From Nostoc commune NIES-4072 (GTDB lineage: Bacteria; Cyanobacteriota; Cyanobacteriia; Cyanobacteriales; Nostocaceae): DNA of 64,000 nucleotides. This document shows positions 46,683-56,061 of the stretch, one piece after another. The notes under the pieces are model-generated. The model was not told the origin of the DNA, did no database searches, and saw only the letters and a list, made by a program, of their open reading frames with translations. The stretch spans positions 2,562,713-2,626,712 of the forward strand of contig NZ_BDUD01000001.1 in assembly GCF_003113895.1 (NCBI RefSeq). Direction: 5' to 3'. The position numbers and the translations under genes are program-made. How positions within the stretch are numbered: position 1 is the first letter of the stretch; every line of letters starts with the position of its first letter.

Positions 46683-47789
46683 CTACTTATTTGCTAAAAC
46701 ATCTGAAGGAGTAATTTTGGCGTACTCTTCAGGCGTCAAAAACCCTTCTCTAACATTTACTTTTTTGGGGATAAGTCCTAAGCTGTACCACTTATCTGCA
46801 ACCTGTTGTTGCTTGGTAATGGTTTTTTCAGTAATTGGTACTAGCCCATAGTCATATTTATCATGCATTATTTCTAAAGTAGGTGGATCTAGCTGAGTTA
46901 CAGGAGCCAGCAGTTGTGCTACTTCTTTGGGATGATTCTTAGTCCAAATTTCTGCCTTTTCTATTTCCTCTAGAAACACTTTGATAACATCAGGATGAGC
47001 CTGATAAAACTGGCGTGAGGTTGAGTAAAAGTTGCCAGTATCCCGCAACTTACCACCATCTGCTAAAACACGAGCTATTTTATTTTGTACATTTCTGGTA
47101 GCAAATGGCTCCCAAATATACCAAGCATCCACCTTGTTCTGACTGAATGCTGCATTTGCGTCTGACGGCGGTAGATAAATTGATTGGACATCACTCAGTT
47201 TTAATCCCGCGTCTTCTAATGCCTTAACTAATAGATAGTGCCCAATAGAGGCTTTTTGAAAAGCCACTTTTTTGCCCTTCAAATCGCTAACACTTTTAAT
47301 CGGTGAGTTTACAGGAACTAAAAGTGAAATGGCTTTACCACTAGGGCGTGTAGTAGCTAGATAAACAAGAGGCGCTCCTGCTGCTTGTGAAAATACAGGA
47401 GGCGATTCGGCTGTAGATGCGATATCTAATCCATTTGCATTCAGGGCTTCTAGCTGTTGTGGCCCAGCCGCAAACTCAGCCCACTGCACTTTAAAACCCA
47501 GAGGCTCTAATCGTTTTTCTAAGGAACCCTGTTTTTCTAAAACTGCTAAAGCGGAAAGTTGTTTGGAACGTACAATCCGTACTACTTGCTTCTGAGTTGA
47601 TTTCTTTGTAGTACTAGATGAAACTGCCGATTCAGGGGAAGCTGCCGACTGTTGAGTGTTATTTTTTGCCTCACTACAACTTGATAGGGTCGTCGATAGC
47701 ATTAAACAGTAACCGAGAGCAAACAACAAGGAACGACGTGTTGTTCTCTGGCTTTTTCTGAATTCAAACTTTCCTTTTAAAGCTGGCAT
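46683..47789 (-). CDS. Aliphatic sulfonate ABC transporter substrate-binding lipoprotein
   Basis: A second SsuA-type binding protein, 368 residues, about 40 percent like its neighbour by eye. The N-terminus has a basic region, a hydrophobic segment (about 18-35), and a lipobox LSSC. Conserved blocks: VLEKQGSLEKRLEPLGFKVQWAEF, STAESPPVFSQAAGAPLVYLA, KKVAFQKASIGHYLLVKALEDAGL. VDAWYIWEPFATRNV is the usual ligand-side loop of sulfonate-binding proteins. Probably cotranscribed with the tauD remnant and the next binding protein. The ligand is not predictable beyond the organosulfur class. Confidence 0.88.
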   Translation of the reverse strand: MPALKGKFEFRKSQRTTRRSLLFALGYCLMLSTTLSSCSEAKNNTQQSAASPESAVSSSTTKKSTQKQVVRIVRSKQLSALAVLEKQGSLEKRLEPLGFKVQWAEFAAGPQQLEALNANGLDIASTAESPPVFSQAAGAPLVYLATTRPSGKAISLLVPVNSPIKSVSDLKGKKVAFQKASIGHYLLVKALEDAGLKLSDVQSIYLPPSDANAAFSQNKVDAWYIWEPFATRNVQNKIARVLADGGKLRDTGNFYSTSRQFYQAHPDVIKVFLEEIEKAEIWTKNHPKEVAQLLAPVTQLDPPTLEIMHDKYDYGLVPITEKTITKQQQVADKWYSLGLIPKKVNVREGFLTPEEYAKITPSDVLANK

Positions 47790-48099
47790 GGGTTGTTTTA
47801 TTGATTTCCCTCTAGGTGGTTAGAACAATGATGATTAATTGCCATGTAACAAACAAAAAATCTTTTATATTAAGTTATCTGAAAACTTCAATAGATATTT
47901 TTTCTAATTTTAAAAAGTTTATTTATGATTTTAGGGAATGGGTGGGTATTACCCACCCCGCAACGACTCGAGGAAATGAAAATTTAATAGTTAGGAGGGA
48001 AAACTTAGGAAGTGGAGTGAGAAGATCCCACTCCAATATCGTGCTAATGGAAGATTGAAACTTGTGAATAAAACTCTGTCTTGTTCAATGTCCAATGCC
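47790..48099. other. Intergenic region with GGGTGGGTA hairpin
   Basis: 310 bases, no gene. GGGTGGGTA and TTACCCACCC at about 47940-47959 form a short strong hairpin, a frequent Nostoc repeat. A promoter for the two downstream binding-protein genes may lie here. Confidence 0.55.
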
Positions 48100-49281
48100 C
48101 TAAGAATATTGGGTGATCGCAGGTAGTTGATCGTTGAGTACCCAATCGCCGATCGCACGCAATTTGTAGTCCACAGGATCGTGCAGGGTAAAGGTTCGTA
48201 AATCCCGCCAGTAACGGTCAAATCCATATTTAGTTGCAGTGGCGCGAGTTCCCGTAACTTCAAAGATGCGGTTGGTAATATCTATACCGACACGGGTAGC
48301 TAATGCCTTGGACGCGGAAACTGCAATCGCAACTTCTCCCCTCTCTTGATGAGTCAGTGCTACATCCTTATCCCATGCTGCTTGCACCTTCTCGGCTGCT
48401 TGGTCAGCTAGAGCGATCGCAGCTTGGATTTCCACCCAAAAGTCTCCGTAATGATGTAGAAGATATGGGTCTTGAGTAGCACTATCTACCCCTGATGTAA
48501 TCCACGCTTTAGTAGTAGTTTTTGTGTACTCACGAGCGGCGGCGAAGGCTGCTTTAGTAATTCCCAGATAAACATTGGTTTTTGTTAGCTGGGCAATAAT
48601 ACCAAGAAAAGTTGAGAAGGCACTATCAGGAGGATTGGATGTCCCTAAAATCTCATCTTTCTCCACTAAAACATTATTAAATGTATAACTACTGCTATCA
48701 GTGCGACGTTGCCCGATGTTGTCCCAATCTTGATTAGAAACTAACCCTTCCCTGTCTTTGGGAATTATGAATATGAATGGCAATTCTACACCATCTTCTA
48801 AAGCGGAAAATACCCGGTAATCTGCAACAGAAATACCAGTACCAAAGCTTTTAACACCATTAACCCGAAAATTTTCACCTTCTGGGTTAATTTTCAGCCT
48901 AGTATCTCGCGTATTGATAGCGTTTGCCCAAAATAAATTATTTTTAGCAGTTTCTCTATAGTATTTTTCCTTTTGGGCTGGTGTGCCGGAAACGTGACCC
49001 AAAGCCGTCAAATTGAGATGATTACCATACAATTGACCAATTGAACCATCAGCTTTTGATAGCTTTCTAACAATTTTTAAAGCATCAATCCAAGTTGCAC
49101 CAATTCCACCATATTGCTTAGGTATAATCAGTGGCAACAAACCACTTTCACGCAGTTTATTAATTTCCTCTTCTGGAACTCCGGCTTGAGCATCCCTTTC
49201 AACTGCTGATTGAGCGAATTCCTTGGATAGAGAAGTTGCTAGGTCAATGTAATCCTTTGGTTTTTTAATATCTAGCACCAT
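48100..49281 (-). CDS. SfnB/DszC-like flavin-dependent monooxygenase homologue
   Basis: A 393-residue protein of the acyl-CoA dehydrogenase fold, in the branch of SfnB and DszC. These use reduced flavin to oxidise or desulfurise organosulfur compounds rather than acyl-CoA. Features: LLPLIIPKQYGGIGATW near the N-terminus, SFGTGISVADYRVFSA in the middle strand domain, NIGQRRTDSSSYTFNNV, and the C-terminal helical RIFEVTGTRATATKYGFDRYWRDLRTFTLHDPVDYK, which is typical of this branch. The acyl-CoA dehydrogenase catalytic Glu is not evident. ATG 49281 preferred over TTG 49287. Context with sulfonate genes supports a sulfur-scavenging role. Confidence 0.85.
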   Translation of the reverse strand: MVLDIKKPKDYIDLATSLSKEFAQSAVERDAQAGVPEEEINKLRESGLLPLIIPKQYGGIGATWIDALKIVRKLSKADGSIGQLYGNHLNLTALGHVSGTPAQKEKYYRETAKNNLFWANAINTRDTRLKINPEGENFRVNGVKSFGTGISVADYRVFSALEDGVELPFIFIIPKDREGLVSNQDWDNIGQRRTDSSSYTFNNVLVEKDEILGTSNPPDSAFSTFLGIIAQLTKTNVYLGITKAAFAAAREYTKTTTKAWITSGVDSATQDPYLLHHYGDFWVEIQAAIALADQAAEKVQAAWDKDVALTHQERGEVAIAVSASKALATRVGIDITNRIFEVTGTRATATKYGFDRYWRDLRTFTLHDPVDYKLRAIGDWVLNDQLPAITQYS

Positions 49282-49408
49282 AATCAAATCATTCTTAGTA
49301 TTTTGTAATTCCTAATTAAGGCAAAACAATTAATACAATCAGTTTCTAATTCGTTGCTCTGTGAATGTGAGGTAAAACATCCTTTTCCAATGCAGAATTT
49401 AGGAGAAA

Positions 49409-49435
49409 TGTAGAGTGGGCAAGGCCCACGCTACA
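49409..49435. repeat. Short palindromic repeat
   Basis: TGTAG-A-GTGGGC and GCCCAC-GC-TACA form an imperfect stem. It lies in the 244-base space between the SfnB-like gene and the amidohydrolase, followed at 49471-49525 by inverted ATTAGTC-type units. Confidence 0.6.
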
Positions 49436-49525
49436 AATGAACAGAGGAAATGGAACATGGAACGTTGTAATTGTCATTAGTCATTAGTGATTCGTCATTT
49501 GCAAAGGACTAATGACTAATGAAAG

Positions 49526-51007
49526 TTATTTCTTAGCCGCTAAATATTCGTTGGCGGCTTTCTCAACACCTGTACCCTTGAAGAAGTCTTGATTGAGACT
49601 GGTGTACAACTCTAAGGGGTGGATTGAGAGGAAGTAGCGGAGGTCTTCTTCAGTAATGATTTCGTGTTCTGCCATTGAGTAAGCGTTGGCAGTAACGGCG
49701 GTGATATCAGGCACATCCCAGTGACCGGAATCTGAACCCAAGAAGGCTTTAACTCTGTCGCCAAAGGGATTAGCTGCACGATTAAAAGCTTGAGCTACAC
49801 GGGTATCGTCTGATTCTGTACCGAAGTAGAAATGATTTAAGAAGCGATCGCGCACATCTTCTGGCTTCTCAATTCCTGCTAGTTCAAATTCGTCGAGTTC
49901 GCCTGGATCTTCTGGAGCCAATAGTTGATGGTGGAATCCTAAACCGTCACCAATTTTATCTAAGCGTCCATCTACCAATTCGCCACCGTAGCGGGTGTAC
50001 AACTCTACTAGTGCTTCCTTGTCGATAATGGCAGGATTGTTATTTGACAACAAATGTTGTTTATTGCGGGTTTCCCAGTGCCAAATAATATCAGCGTATA
50101 GACTAGCACCCCAAGCTGAACCACCTTCTAAGAAGGCAAACTTTAATTCTGGGAAGCGACGGGTAACTCCACCAAAAAACAACGATTTGCATAATGCTTC
50201 CGCCGCAAAGGCAAAGTGATTAATGTGATTGTACTGGGCGTTGGTGACAGAACGCTGAGTTGTCCAACCTTGGCTAGAAGCATGAGTTGTGGGTACAACT
50301 TTCAGTTCTACGCACTTAGCCCAGAATGGATCGTAATCATACTGGCTATCTAAGCCAAAGTTATCAATCCAAACCACTTCGTTAGCTACTTCTTTGCCAT
50401 ACTTTTCAAAGGCAGGAATTGGACGACGAACATAACCAGGAATTTGAATTGCTTTGAGTCCCAAAACATTCACGGCATATTCCAACTCTTCAATCCCTTC
50501 TTCGGGAGTGTGCAGGGGAATGGCGGCGATGGGTGTTAAGCGATCGCTATAAGGGCGGAAAATATCAGCATGGTAAGTGTTAACTGCTCGACAAACAGCC
50601 CGCCGCATTTCTTCGTTGCCGATATTCGGGGCCATTGTTGCCAAGTTGGGGTACACCACGGCAAAGTCTGTACCTGCTTCTTGCAAGCGTTCGTGCAGCA
50701 ACTTGGGCAAGCTAATAGTAGCCAAATTCAAAGTATTTTTTGTTGGACGACCCCACCAGTTAGGGCGATTGCTGCGATAAGCAAAACGTTCTTCCCAAGT
50801 TTGCTTGTACCACTTAAAGCGGGAAGATCCTGGTAAATTTTCTTTGAAACGTTCAACAAGTGCAGTTCCACCAACTTGCTCTAAATAATCCAAGACTGCG
50901 GGTTCAAATTCTTGGGTATGTACATCGGTATCAATGATCGGATAACCAAGTTTTTCCCGAATTTGAGCAGACTTGGTTTTTTGTGGGCGGTCTAGAGCAA
51001 TCGTCAT
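49526..51007 (-). CDS. Amidohydrolase family metal-dependent hydrolase
   Basis: A 493-residue member of the amidohydrolase_2 group, which includes decarboxylases and hydrolases of aromatic acids. Likely metal ligands: Asp/His in IIDTDVHTQEF (about residue 25), His in PTTHASSQGW (about 240), and Asp in FLGSDSGHWDVPD near residue 425. The ligand set is reduced from the classical D-x-H-x-H. It is the intact member of a tandem pair; the copy upstream (51119-52625) is frameshifted. Neighbours suggest a role in handling the carbon skeleton of an aromatic sulfonate, but the substrate is unknown. ATG 51007 with AGGG upstream. Confidence 0.85.
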   Translation of the reverse strand: MTIALDRPQKTKSAQIREKLGYPIIDTDVHTQEFEPAVLDYLEQVGGTALVERFKENLPGSSRFKWYKQTWEERFAYRSNRPNWWGRPTKNTLNLATISLPKLLHERLQEAGTDFAVVYPNLATMAPNIGNEEMRRAVCRAVNTYHADIFRPYSDRLTPIAAIPLHTPEEGIEELEYAVNVLGLKAIQIPGYVRRPIPAFEKYGKEVANEVVWIDNFGLDSQYDYDPFWAKCVELKVVPTTHASSQGWTTQRSVTNAQYNHINHFAFAAEALCKSLFFGGVTRRFPELKFAFLEGGSAWGASLYADIIWHWETRNKQHLLSNNNPAIIDKEALVELYTRYGGELVDGRLDKIGDGLGFHHQLLAPEDPGELDEFELAGIEKPEDVRDRFLNHFYFGTESDDTRVAQAFNRAANPFGDRVKAFLGSDSGHWDVPDITAVTANAYSMAEHEIITEEDLRYFLSIHPLELYTSLNQDFFKGTGVEKAANEYLAAKK

Positions 51008-51071
51008 GATAGTTTACCCTAAATTATTCAAATGTTTGTAGGGATTGGCAAAGGCCCAGAATCAATCCTTT

Positions 51072-51120
51072 GTAGAGACGGCGATTTATCGCGTCTCTTG
51101 CCTGATTTATCGCGTCTCTT
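51072..51120. repeat. Palindromic repeat between the amidohydrolases
   Basis: AGAGACGGCGATTTATCGC with GTCTCT, followed by a second half-copy GATTTATCGCGTCTCT. It is a diverged relative of the AGACGCGATT palindromes at 1454 and 3657. Confidence 0.65.
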
Positions 51121-52625
51121 AACTTAATTTCCCAGCCAAAAATTCATCTGCTGTTTTCTCCACAGCCGTACCTTTAAAGAAGTCACGATTCAAGCTGGTG
51201 TACAACTCCAAGGGATGAATTGACAGGAAGTATTGCAAATCTTCTTCGGTGATAATCTTGCGTTCTACCATTGAATACGTATTAGCAGCGATCGCAGTTA
51301 TATCAGGTACATCCCAGTGACCAGAATCAGAACCCAAAAATGCTTTAACGCGTTGGCTTTGCCCGCCGTAGGCATCGCCATAAGGGTTAGCTTTCCGGTT
51401 AAAAGCTTGAGCTACACGGGTATCATCTGATTCTGTACCAAAGTAGAAGTGATTCAAGAAGCGATCGCGGATATCCTCTGGCTTGGTAACTCCTGCTAAG
51501 GCGAATTCATCCAAATCACCTGGTTCTAGGGGAGATACTAAGTCAGCGTGGAAACCTAAACCACTGCCTAGTTGATCCAAACGACCATGTACTAGTTCGC
51601 CACCATAGCGGGTATAAAATTCTAGCAGTTCTTCATAATTAACATTGGCAGGATTGTTATTTTCCACCAAATGGTCTTTATTGCGGGTATCCCAATGCCA
51701 AATCAAATCGGTGTACAAACTAGCACCCCAAGCTGCACCTCCTTCTAAAAAGGCAAACTTGAGTGTAGGGAAGCGGTGAGTTACACCACCAAAGAATAGA
51801 GATTTACATAGTGCTTCCCCAGCCGATGCAAAGTGACCAATATGGTTGTATTGGTAATTGCTAATGGAACGCCGATTGATCCAGCCCATACCGGAAGAGT
51901 GGGTGGTGGGTACAACTTTCAGTTCTACGCACTTCGCCCAGAAGGGATCGTAATCATATTTACTATCCAAGCCAAAGGTATCAATCCAGATGGCTTCGTT
52001 GGCTACTTCTTCGCCATACTTCTCGAAGGCGGGAATGGGGCGGCGGATATGTCCGGGGATTTGAATAGCTTTGAGTCCCAGCACTTTCACGGCATATTCC
52101 AATTCTGCGATCGCCTCTTCGGGCGTATGCATGGGAATAGCGGCAATTGGTGTTAAGCGATCGCTATTAAGGACGGAAAATATCAGCATGGTAAGTGTTA
52201 GCTGTACGGCAAACAGCCCGCCGCATCTCTTCATTACCGATGTGTGGAGCCATCGTTGCCAAGTTGGGGTACACAACGGCAAAGTCTGTACCAGCTTCTT
52301 GCAAGCGTTCGTGCAGCAACTTTGGCAAACTAATGGTGGCTAAATTTAAAGCGTCGTTCGTGGGACGAGTCCAGAAAGGAGGACGGGCGGTGCGGTAAGT
52401 GCGGCGTTCATCCCAAGATTGCTTAAACCATTTAGAGCGAGATGCACCTGGTAAGTGTTCTTGAAAACGTTCTGCGATCGCACTTCCAGCAACTTGCTCT
52501 AAATAGTCCAAGAATGCTGGGGGAAACTCTTGGGTATGTACATCAGTATCGATGATCGGATAACCAAGTTTTTCCCGAATTTGAGCAGACTTGGTTTTTT
52601 TTGGACGGTCTAGTGCAATAGTCAT
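51119..52625 (-). pseudogene. Frameshifted tandem copy of the amidohydrolase
   Basis: This gene parallels its neighbour from MTIALDRPKKTKSAQ to the C-terminus, but the reading frame breaks after HADIFRP (codon ending near 52168) and resumes one base later at SDRLTPIAAIP. The intact copy has CTATAAGG where this one has CTATTAAGG (about 52163-52171), a one-base insertion next to a HIP1 site. It also has a seven-residue insert, AYGGQSQ (51353-51373), absent from the intact copy. The metal-binding motifs are otherwise kept, so inactivation is recent or it is a sequencing error. ATG 52625 is chosen by alignment with the intact copy. Confidence 0.88.
51353..51373. repeat. 21-bp repeat-derived insert in the amidohydrolase copy
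   Basis: Direct comparison with the tandem paralogue shows these seven codons (AYGGQSQ) are additional. With flanking bases the sequence reads GGCGATGCCTACGGCGGGC on the coding strand, resembling the insert in the DUF3110 gene. Confidence 0.85.
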
Positions 52626-52890
52626 AGGTTCTACCTGATTTTTCAATTGGATTGGGTAGATAGTACTGATTAAGAAGGTTGTCTACTTTCTTCTTAACAG
52701 CATTTCTTTGAAGAAGTTGGGATTTTATTTACATATAATGTGGCAAGATTAGTAAAGATAAAATCTCGATAATCAGCTTTGCTGATTATATCCTTCTCCA
52801 CAAACTTGTAGATATTAGCTGTAACAGCAATAGTCATAAAACCTTTTTCCAAACCGAGTATTATTGTATAAAAAGCTAAAATAGATAAAA

Positions 52891-54090
52891 TTAACGAGAC
52901 TGTTCTTTAGCAACCCAATCTGTTAATTTAAAGTCCGACTTTGCTAAACCCTGCGAGACTAAAAATTTCTTTGTTCCCTCTAAAAGTTTCACACCCTCGG
53001 CTGGTAATGGTTCTTCTGATACCTGTTTGAGTGGGAATGATACTTTAATGATGTTGATGGGATATTTAGTAGTTTGAGCGTGATACTGATAATATTCTTC
53101 AGAATTAGCTTTTAAATCTTTGGCTGCTTCTGTGAGAATTGCATTAAATTTCTGTGGGAAATCAGGCTGTTTTGCTAGAAAGCTTTCGGTAGCCACAACT
53201 AATGATGTCCCTGACAAACCCTGATGATTTGCCGAAGAATCAATCACTGGAAACCCTTGTGATTTCAGAAAAGGCCCTAAATCGCTTGAAGTTGCATAAG
53301 CTGCTATATCACCACGTTCTAAAGCTCCTTTTGCCTCAGTGGTCATCAAGTGGACAACTTTTACATCTTTGGCAATTTTGGCTTCAGCTAATAGACCCAG
53401 CAGGTATCGATGCATATAAGAACCTTTTTGGGTAGCTATTTTTTGACCCTTAAGTTCAGCAAGCGATCGCGCACCATTCTTTTTCGCCACTAACCAGGCG
53501 GTTGTATTAAATTGGCTAATCCTTAGCAGTCGGGTTTCCTGACCCCTTGCTCTCAGAACTATGGCTGGTGTATCGCCTAAAGAGCCAACATCTAATTGTC
53601 CTGCGACAAGCGCCTCATTTAGATCGGGCCCATTAGGAAACCTTGCAAAAGTAATGTTTTTAAATCCTAGTTTTTGTAGCTCACGCTCTAATATTCCCTT
53701 TTTCTTTGCCCAACCAAGTGCCCCTGTCGGTTCTGAACTACCTACATAACCTATTCGTAGGGTAGAAATGTTATTTGCAGCAACAGCGTTATTAACATTA
53801 ACAGCCTCAATGGATTGAGCAGATTTAGTTTCACTTTGGCTACATGCTGTAGTTAGTAGTAGTAGGACACAAGCCACTGAGATTGATAATTTTGAAGGAA
53901 GTTTATAACCGTTCTCAATTGGGTGGAGTACAGTTTTAACCTCTCTCCTTTTAGGAGAGAAGCTTTGAATTTTTCCCCCTTCCCGCAACGAGTTGGGGGT
54001 TAGGGGGTTAGGTCTGTCTGGATACCTCACCGAATTGAAAATGGCTATATTTTTACTGATAGAACTTGTTCCTACTGGGAACCACAGCAT
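52891..54090 (-). CDS. Sulfonate-type ABC transporter substrate-binding protein with extended N-terminus
   Basis: A 399-residue SsuA-type binding protein: LRIGYVGSSEPTGALGWAKKKGILERELQKLG, FPNGPDLNEALVAGQLDVGSLGDTPAIVL and IATQKGSYMHRYLLGLLAEA are family blocks. The export signal (KLSISVACVLLLLTTAC) lies unusually deep, its lipobox Cys near residue 83. The first 60 residues include a Pro/Arg-rich stretch encoded by intergenic-type repeat (53940-54030). ATG 54090 is supported by a strong GGAGGAAA site, so the long N-terminus is probably translated, or an internal start is used; export may be impaired. It lies 19 bases after the ferredoxin gene, in one operon. Confidence 0.85.
   Translation of the reverse strand: MLWFPVGTSSISKNIAIFNSVRYPDRPNPLTPNSLREGGKIQSFSPKRREVKTVLHPIENGYKLPSKLSISVACVLLLLTTACSQSETKSAQSIEAVNVNNAVAANNISTLRIGYVGSSEPTGALGWAKKKGILERELQKLGFKNITFARFPNGPDLNEALVAGQLDVGSLGDTPAIVLRARGQETRLLRISQFNTTAWLVAKKNGARSLAELKGQKIATQKGSYMHRYLLGLLAEAKIAKDVKVVHLMTTEAKGALERGDIAAYATSSDLGPFLKSQGFPVIDSSANHQGLSGTSLVVATESFLAKQPDFPQKFNAILTEAAKDLKANSEEYYQYHAQTTKYPINIIKVSFPLKQVSEEPLPAEGVKLLEGTKKFLVSQGLAKSDFKLTDWVAKEQSR
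53940..54030. repeat. Intergenic-type repeat inside the binding-protein gene
   Basis: It contains the hairpin CTCTCC-TTTTA-GGAGAG and C-rich AACCCCCTAACCCCC units on the minus strand, typical of Nostoc spacers. It is read in frame as the Pro/Arg-rich N-terminal stretch. Confidence 0.65.
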
Positions 54091-54109
54091 GACTCTTTCC
54101 TCCGCCGTA

Positions 54110-54439
54110 CTATTTCATCTGCTTTAGAATTTGGAATGTTTGATCGGCTTTTGCTGTTGAAGTGCGTTTATATCCCCAACCGATGTTTTCACGGTAACTA
54201 CCCAGTAGCCCAACTTCTACCAATTCTGCCTCGTTGACCGAAGTCGTCACATCGCTTTCTGGTGCAACATAAAGAGCATCAACTGGGCAATACAATTCGC
54301 ACATATAACAAGTTTGGCAGTCACTCTGGCGGGCAATGGTTGGCGGCGCATCGGGTACTCTGTCAAACACGTTGGTTGGACAAATGTTCACGCAGATATT
54401 ACATTTTATGCACCGCGACTCGCTGACCAACTCAATCAC
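54110..54439 (-). CDS. 2x[4Fe-4S] ferredoxin-type protein
   Basis: A 109-residue bacterial-type ferredoxin with two clusters: CIKCNICVNICP (about residues 10-21) and CQTCYMCELYCP (about 41-52), each CxxCxxCxxxCP. A C-terminal extension of about 50 residues could wrap around a partner, as the AprB subunit does in adenylylsulfate reductase. It starts with GTG at 54439, overlapping the stop of the flavoprotein gene by four bases (GTGA), which implies translational coupling and a joint complex. It probably passes electrons to or from the flavoprotein. Confidence 0.92.
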   Translation of the reverse strand: MIELVSESRCIKCNICVNICPTNVFDRVPDAPPTIARQSDCQTCYMCELYCPVDALYVAPESDVTTSVNEAELVEVGLLGSYRENIGWGYKRTSTAKADQTFQILKQMK

Positions 54440-56061
54440 ACTAATGCTCCTACTTTGGATAAAGGCTTTTCTGTACTATGTAAAGGCTGACTCTTTACCC
54501 AGACTCGATCTAATCCACCGCTAATCAGGTGATGTTGCTGGTTAGGATCAAGTTCTGGATAGTCTTGATGTTTGTGCATACCACGAGTTTCTTTACGTTC
54601 AATGGCACTGCTGTACATCCACCGGGCTGTGGCTACCATTGCCGCAGCTTCTCGCGCCCGGATTAGTTCTTTTTCTGATGTTACCTGGCTACTGCGAAGT
54701 TCTTGCCAAAGATGATTTAGCTTACTCAAAGACTCGGTTAAGCCTTGTTCTGTACGGAAATAGTTCTTTTCGTAGGGGAATACTTCAGCTTGGACTGCTT
54801 GAATAATTTCATCAGTTGCCAAGCTTTGAGAGCGATCACTCCCACTCTCTAATACTACCTCTCCAACACCCAAAACTAGTCGTTGAGTTTTGTGTTCCCC
54901 TAAACTACGGCTATATTCAGCAGCCGATTTCCCCGACCAATAGCCAGAAGATATTGCCCAAGCTGCATTATGGCTACCACCGCCAGTAAATCCGCCACAA
55001 ATCAGTTCGCGTGTAGCGGCATCTCCTGCTGCATAAAGTCCCCGCACAGAACTGGCACAACTCTCATCTACAATCCGAATTCCTCCCGTACCGCGCACAG
55101 TTCCCTCTAGGCGCAGAGTCACAGGGAAACGTTGGGTAAAGGGATCAATACCTGCACGGTCAAAGGGTAAAAAGAAGTTGGGCTGCGCTAAACGCATAGA
55201 TGCCCGCATCGATTCAGCCGCTTTGTCTATGATGGCGTAAACAGGCTGTTGCAGTAATGTCTGGGCAATTACTGAACGTCTATGAGAACTTGCTCCCGGA
55301 ATCACACTACCATCTTCGTAGGTGAAGGTTGCCCAATTATAAAACAGGGTTTTAGTAACTGAAGAAAAGGCGGGAGAGATGCCGTAAGCATTGGAAAATT
55401 CCATACCCGACATCTCAGCACCAGCTTCTGCTGCCATTAAATAACCATCCCCTGTCAGGACGTTGCATCCTAACGCTTTACTGAGAAACGCACAGCCACC
55501 AGTTGCGATAATTGTGGACTGCGATCGCACTAGCCATTTCTCACCAGTTTGACGGTTCACACCTGTTGCACCAGCAACAGCACTATCGTCATCTACCAGT
55601 AATTCTAAGGCGGGGCTGTTGTCTAAAATATTGACTCCTGCCCGTTGAATTTGCCGCCGCATCAGCCGCATATATTCCGGCCCTTGCAGCGATCGCCGAT
55701 AGGGTTTGCCCTCATCGTCGGTAGGGAATGGATAACCCCAGTCTGCTAACTGATTGACGTTTGCATAGGTCTGATTCAATACCCGATCCATCCAGTTGCG
55801 ATCGGATAAAAACCCACCCAACGATTCCCGACTTGCCTTTGCTGTTTCTCGTGCTTCTGGATCGGGCGGCACATACCACACACCATTTCCAGATGCCGCA
55901 GCACATCCAGTGGTTCCACAATATCCTTTATCTACAAGGATCACCCTAGCTCCACTTGATGCAGCACTCCAAGCCGCCCAAGTTCCAGCTGGCCCACCTC
56001 CAATCACAAGCACATCGCTTTCTAAGTCAAGTTTAAAATCGGTTGTTAATGTCTTTAGCAT
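54436..56061 (-). CDS. AprA/fumarate reductase-like FAD flavoprotein
   Basis: A 541-residue flavoprotein of the fumarate reductase/succinate dehydrogenase/AprA superfamily. FAD-binding motif VLVIGGGPAGTWAAWSAASSGARVILVDKG at about residue 17, the CGTTGCAAASGNG segment that follows in these enzymes, STIIATGGCAF, and the C-terminal VRGLYAAGDAATRELICGGFTGGGSHNAAWA. The substrate-capping residues of true fumarate reductases are not evident. Coupled to a 2x[4Fe-4S] protein, it resembles a small AprAB. In a sulfonate gene cluster it could process a sulfur oxyanion or an organosulfur substrate; this is inference. GGAGGGAAA precedes ATG 56061. Confidence 0.85.
   Translation of the reverse strand: MLKTLTTDFKLDLESDVLVIGGGPAGTWAAWSAASSGARVILVDKGYCGTTGCAAASGNGVWYVPPDPEARETAKASRESLGGFLSDRNWMDRVLNQTYANVNQLADWGYPFPTDDEGKPYRRSLQGPEYMRLMRRQIQRAGVNILDNSPALELLVDDDSAVAGATGVNRQTGEKWLVRSQSTIIATGGCAFLSKALGCNVLTGDGYLMAAEAGAEMSGMEFSNAYGISPAFSSVTKTLFYNWATFTYEDGSVIPGASSHRRSVIAQTLLQQPVYAIIDKAAESMRASMRLAQPNFFLPFDRAGIDPFTQRFPVTLRLEGTVRGTGGIRIVDESCASSVRGLYAAGDAATRELICGGFTGGGSHNAAWAISSGYWSGKSAAEYSRSLGEHKTQRLVLGVGEVVLESGSDRSQSLATDEIIQAVQAEVFPYEKNYFRTEQGLTESLSKLNHLWQELRSSQVTSEKELIRAREAAAMVATARWMYSSAIERKETRGMHKHQDYPELDPNQQHHLISGGLDRVWVKSQPLHSTEKPLSKVGALV

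Noticed and set aside
47816..48263. Short frames around the 47.8-48.3 kb spacer
   Set aside because: They overlap palindromic repeats or lie in another frame of the SfnB-like gene, with no coding features.
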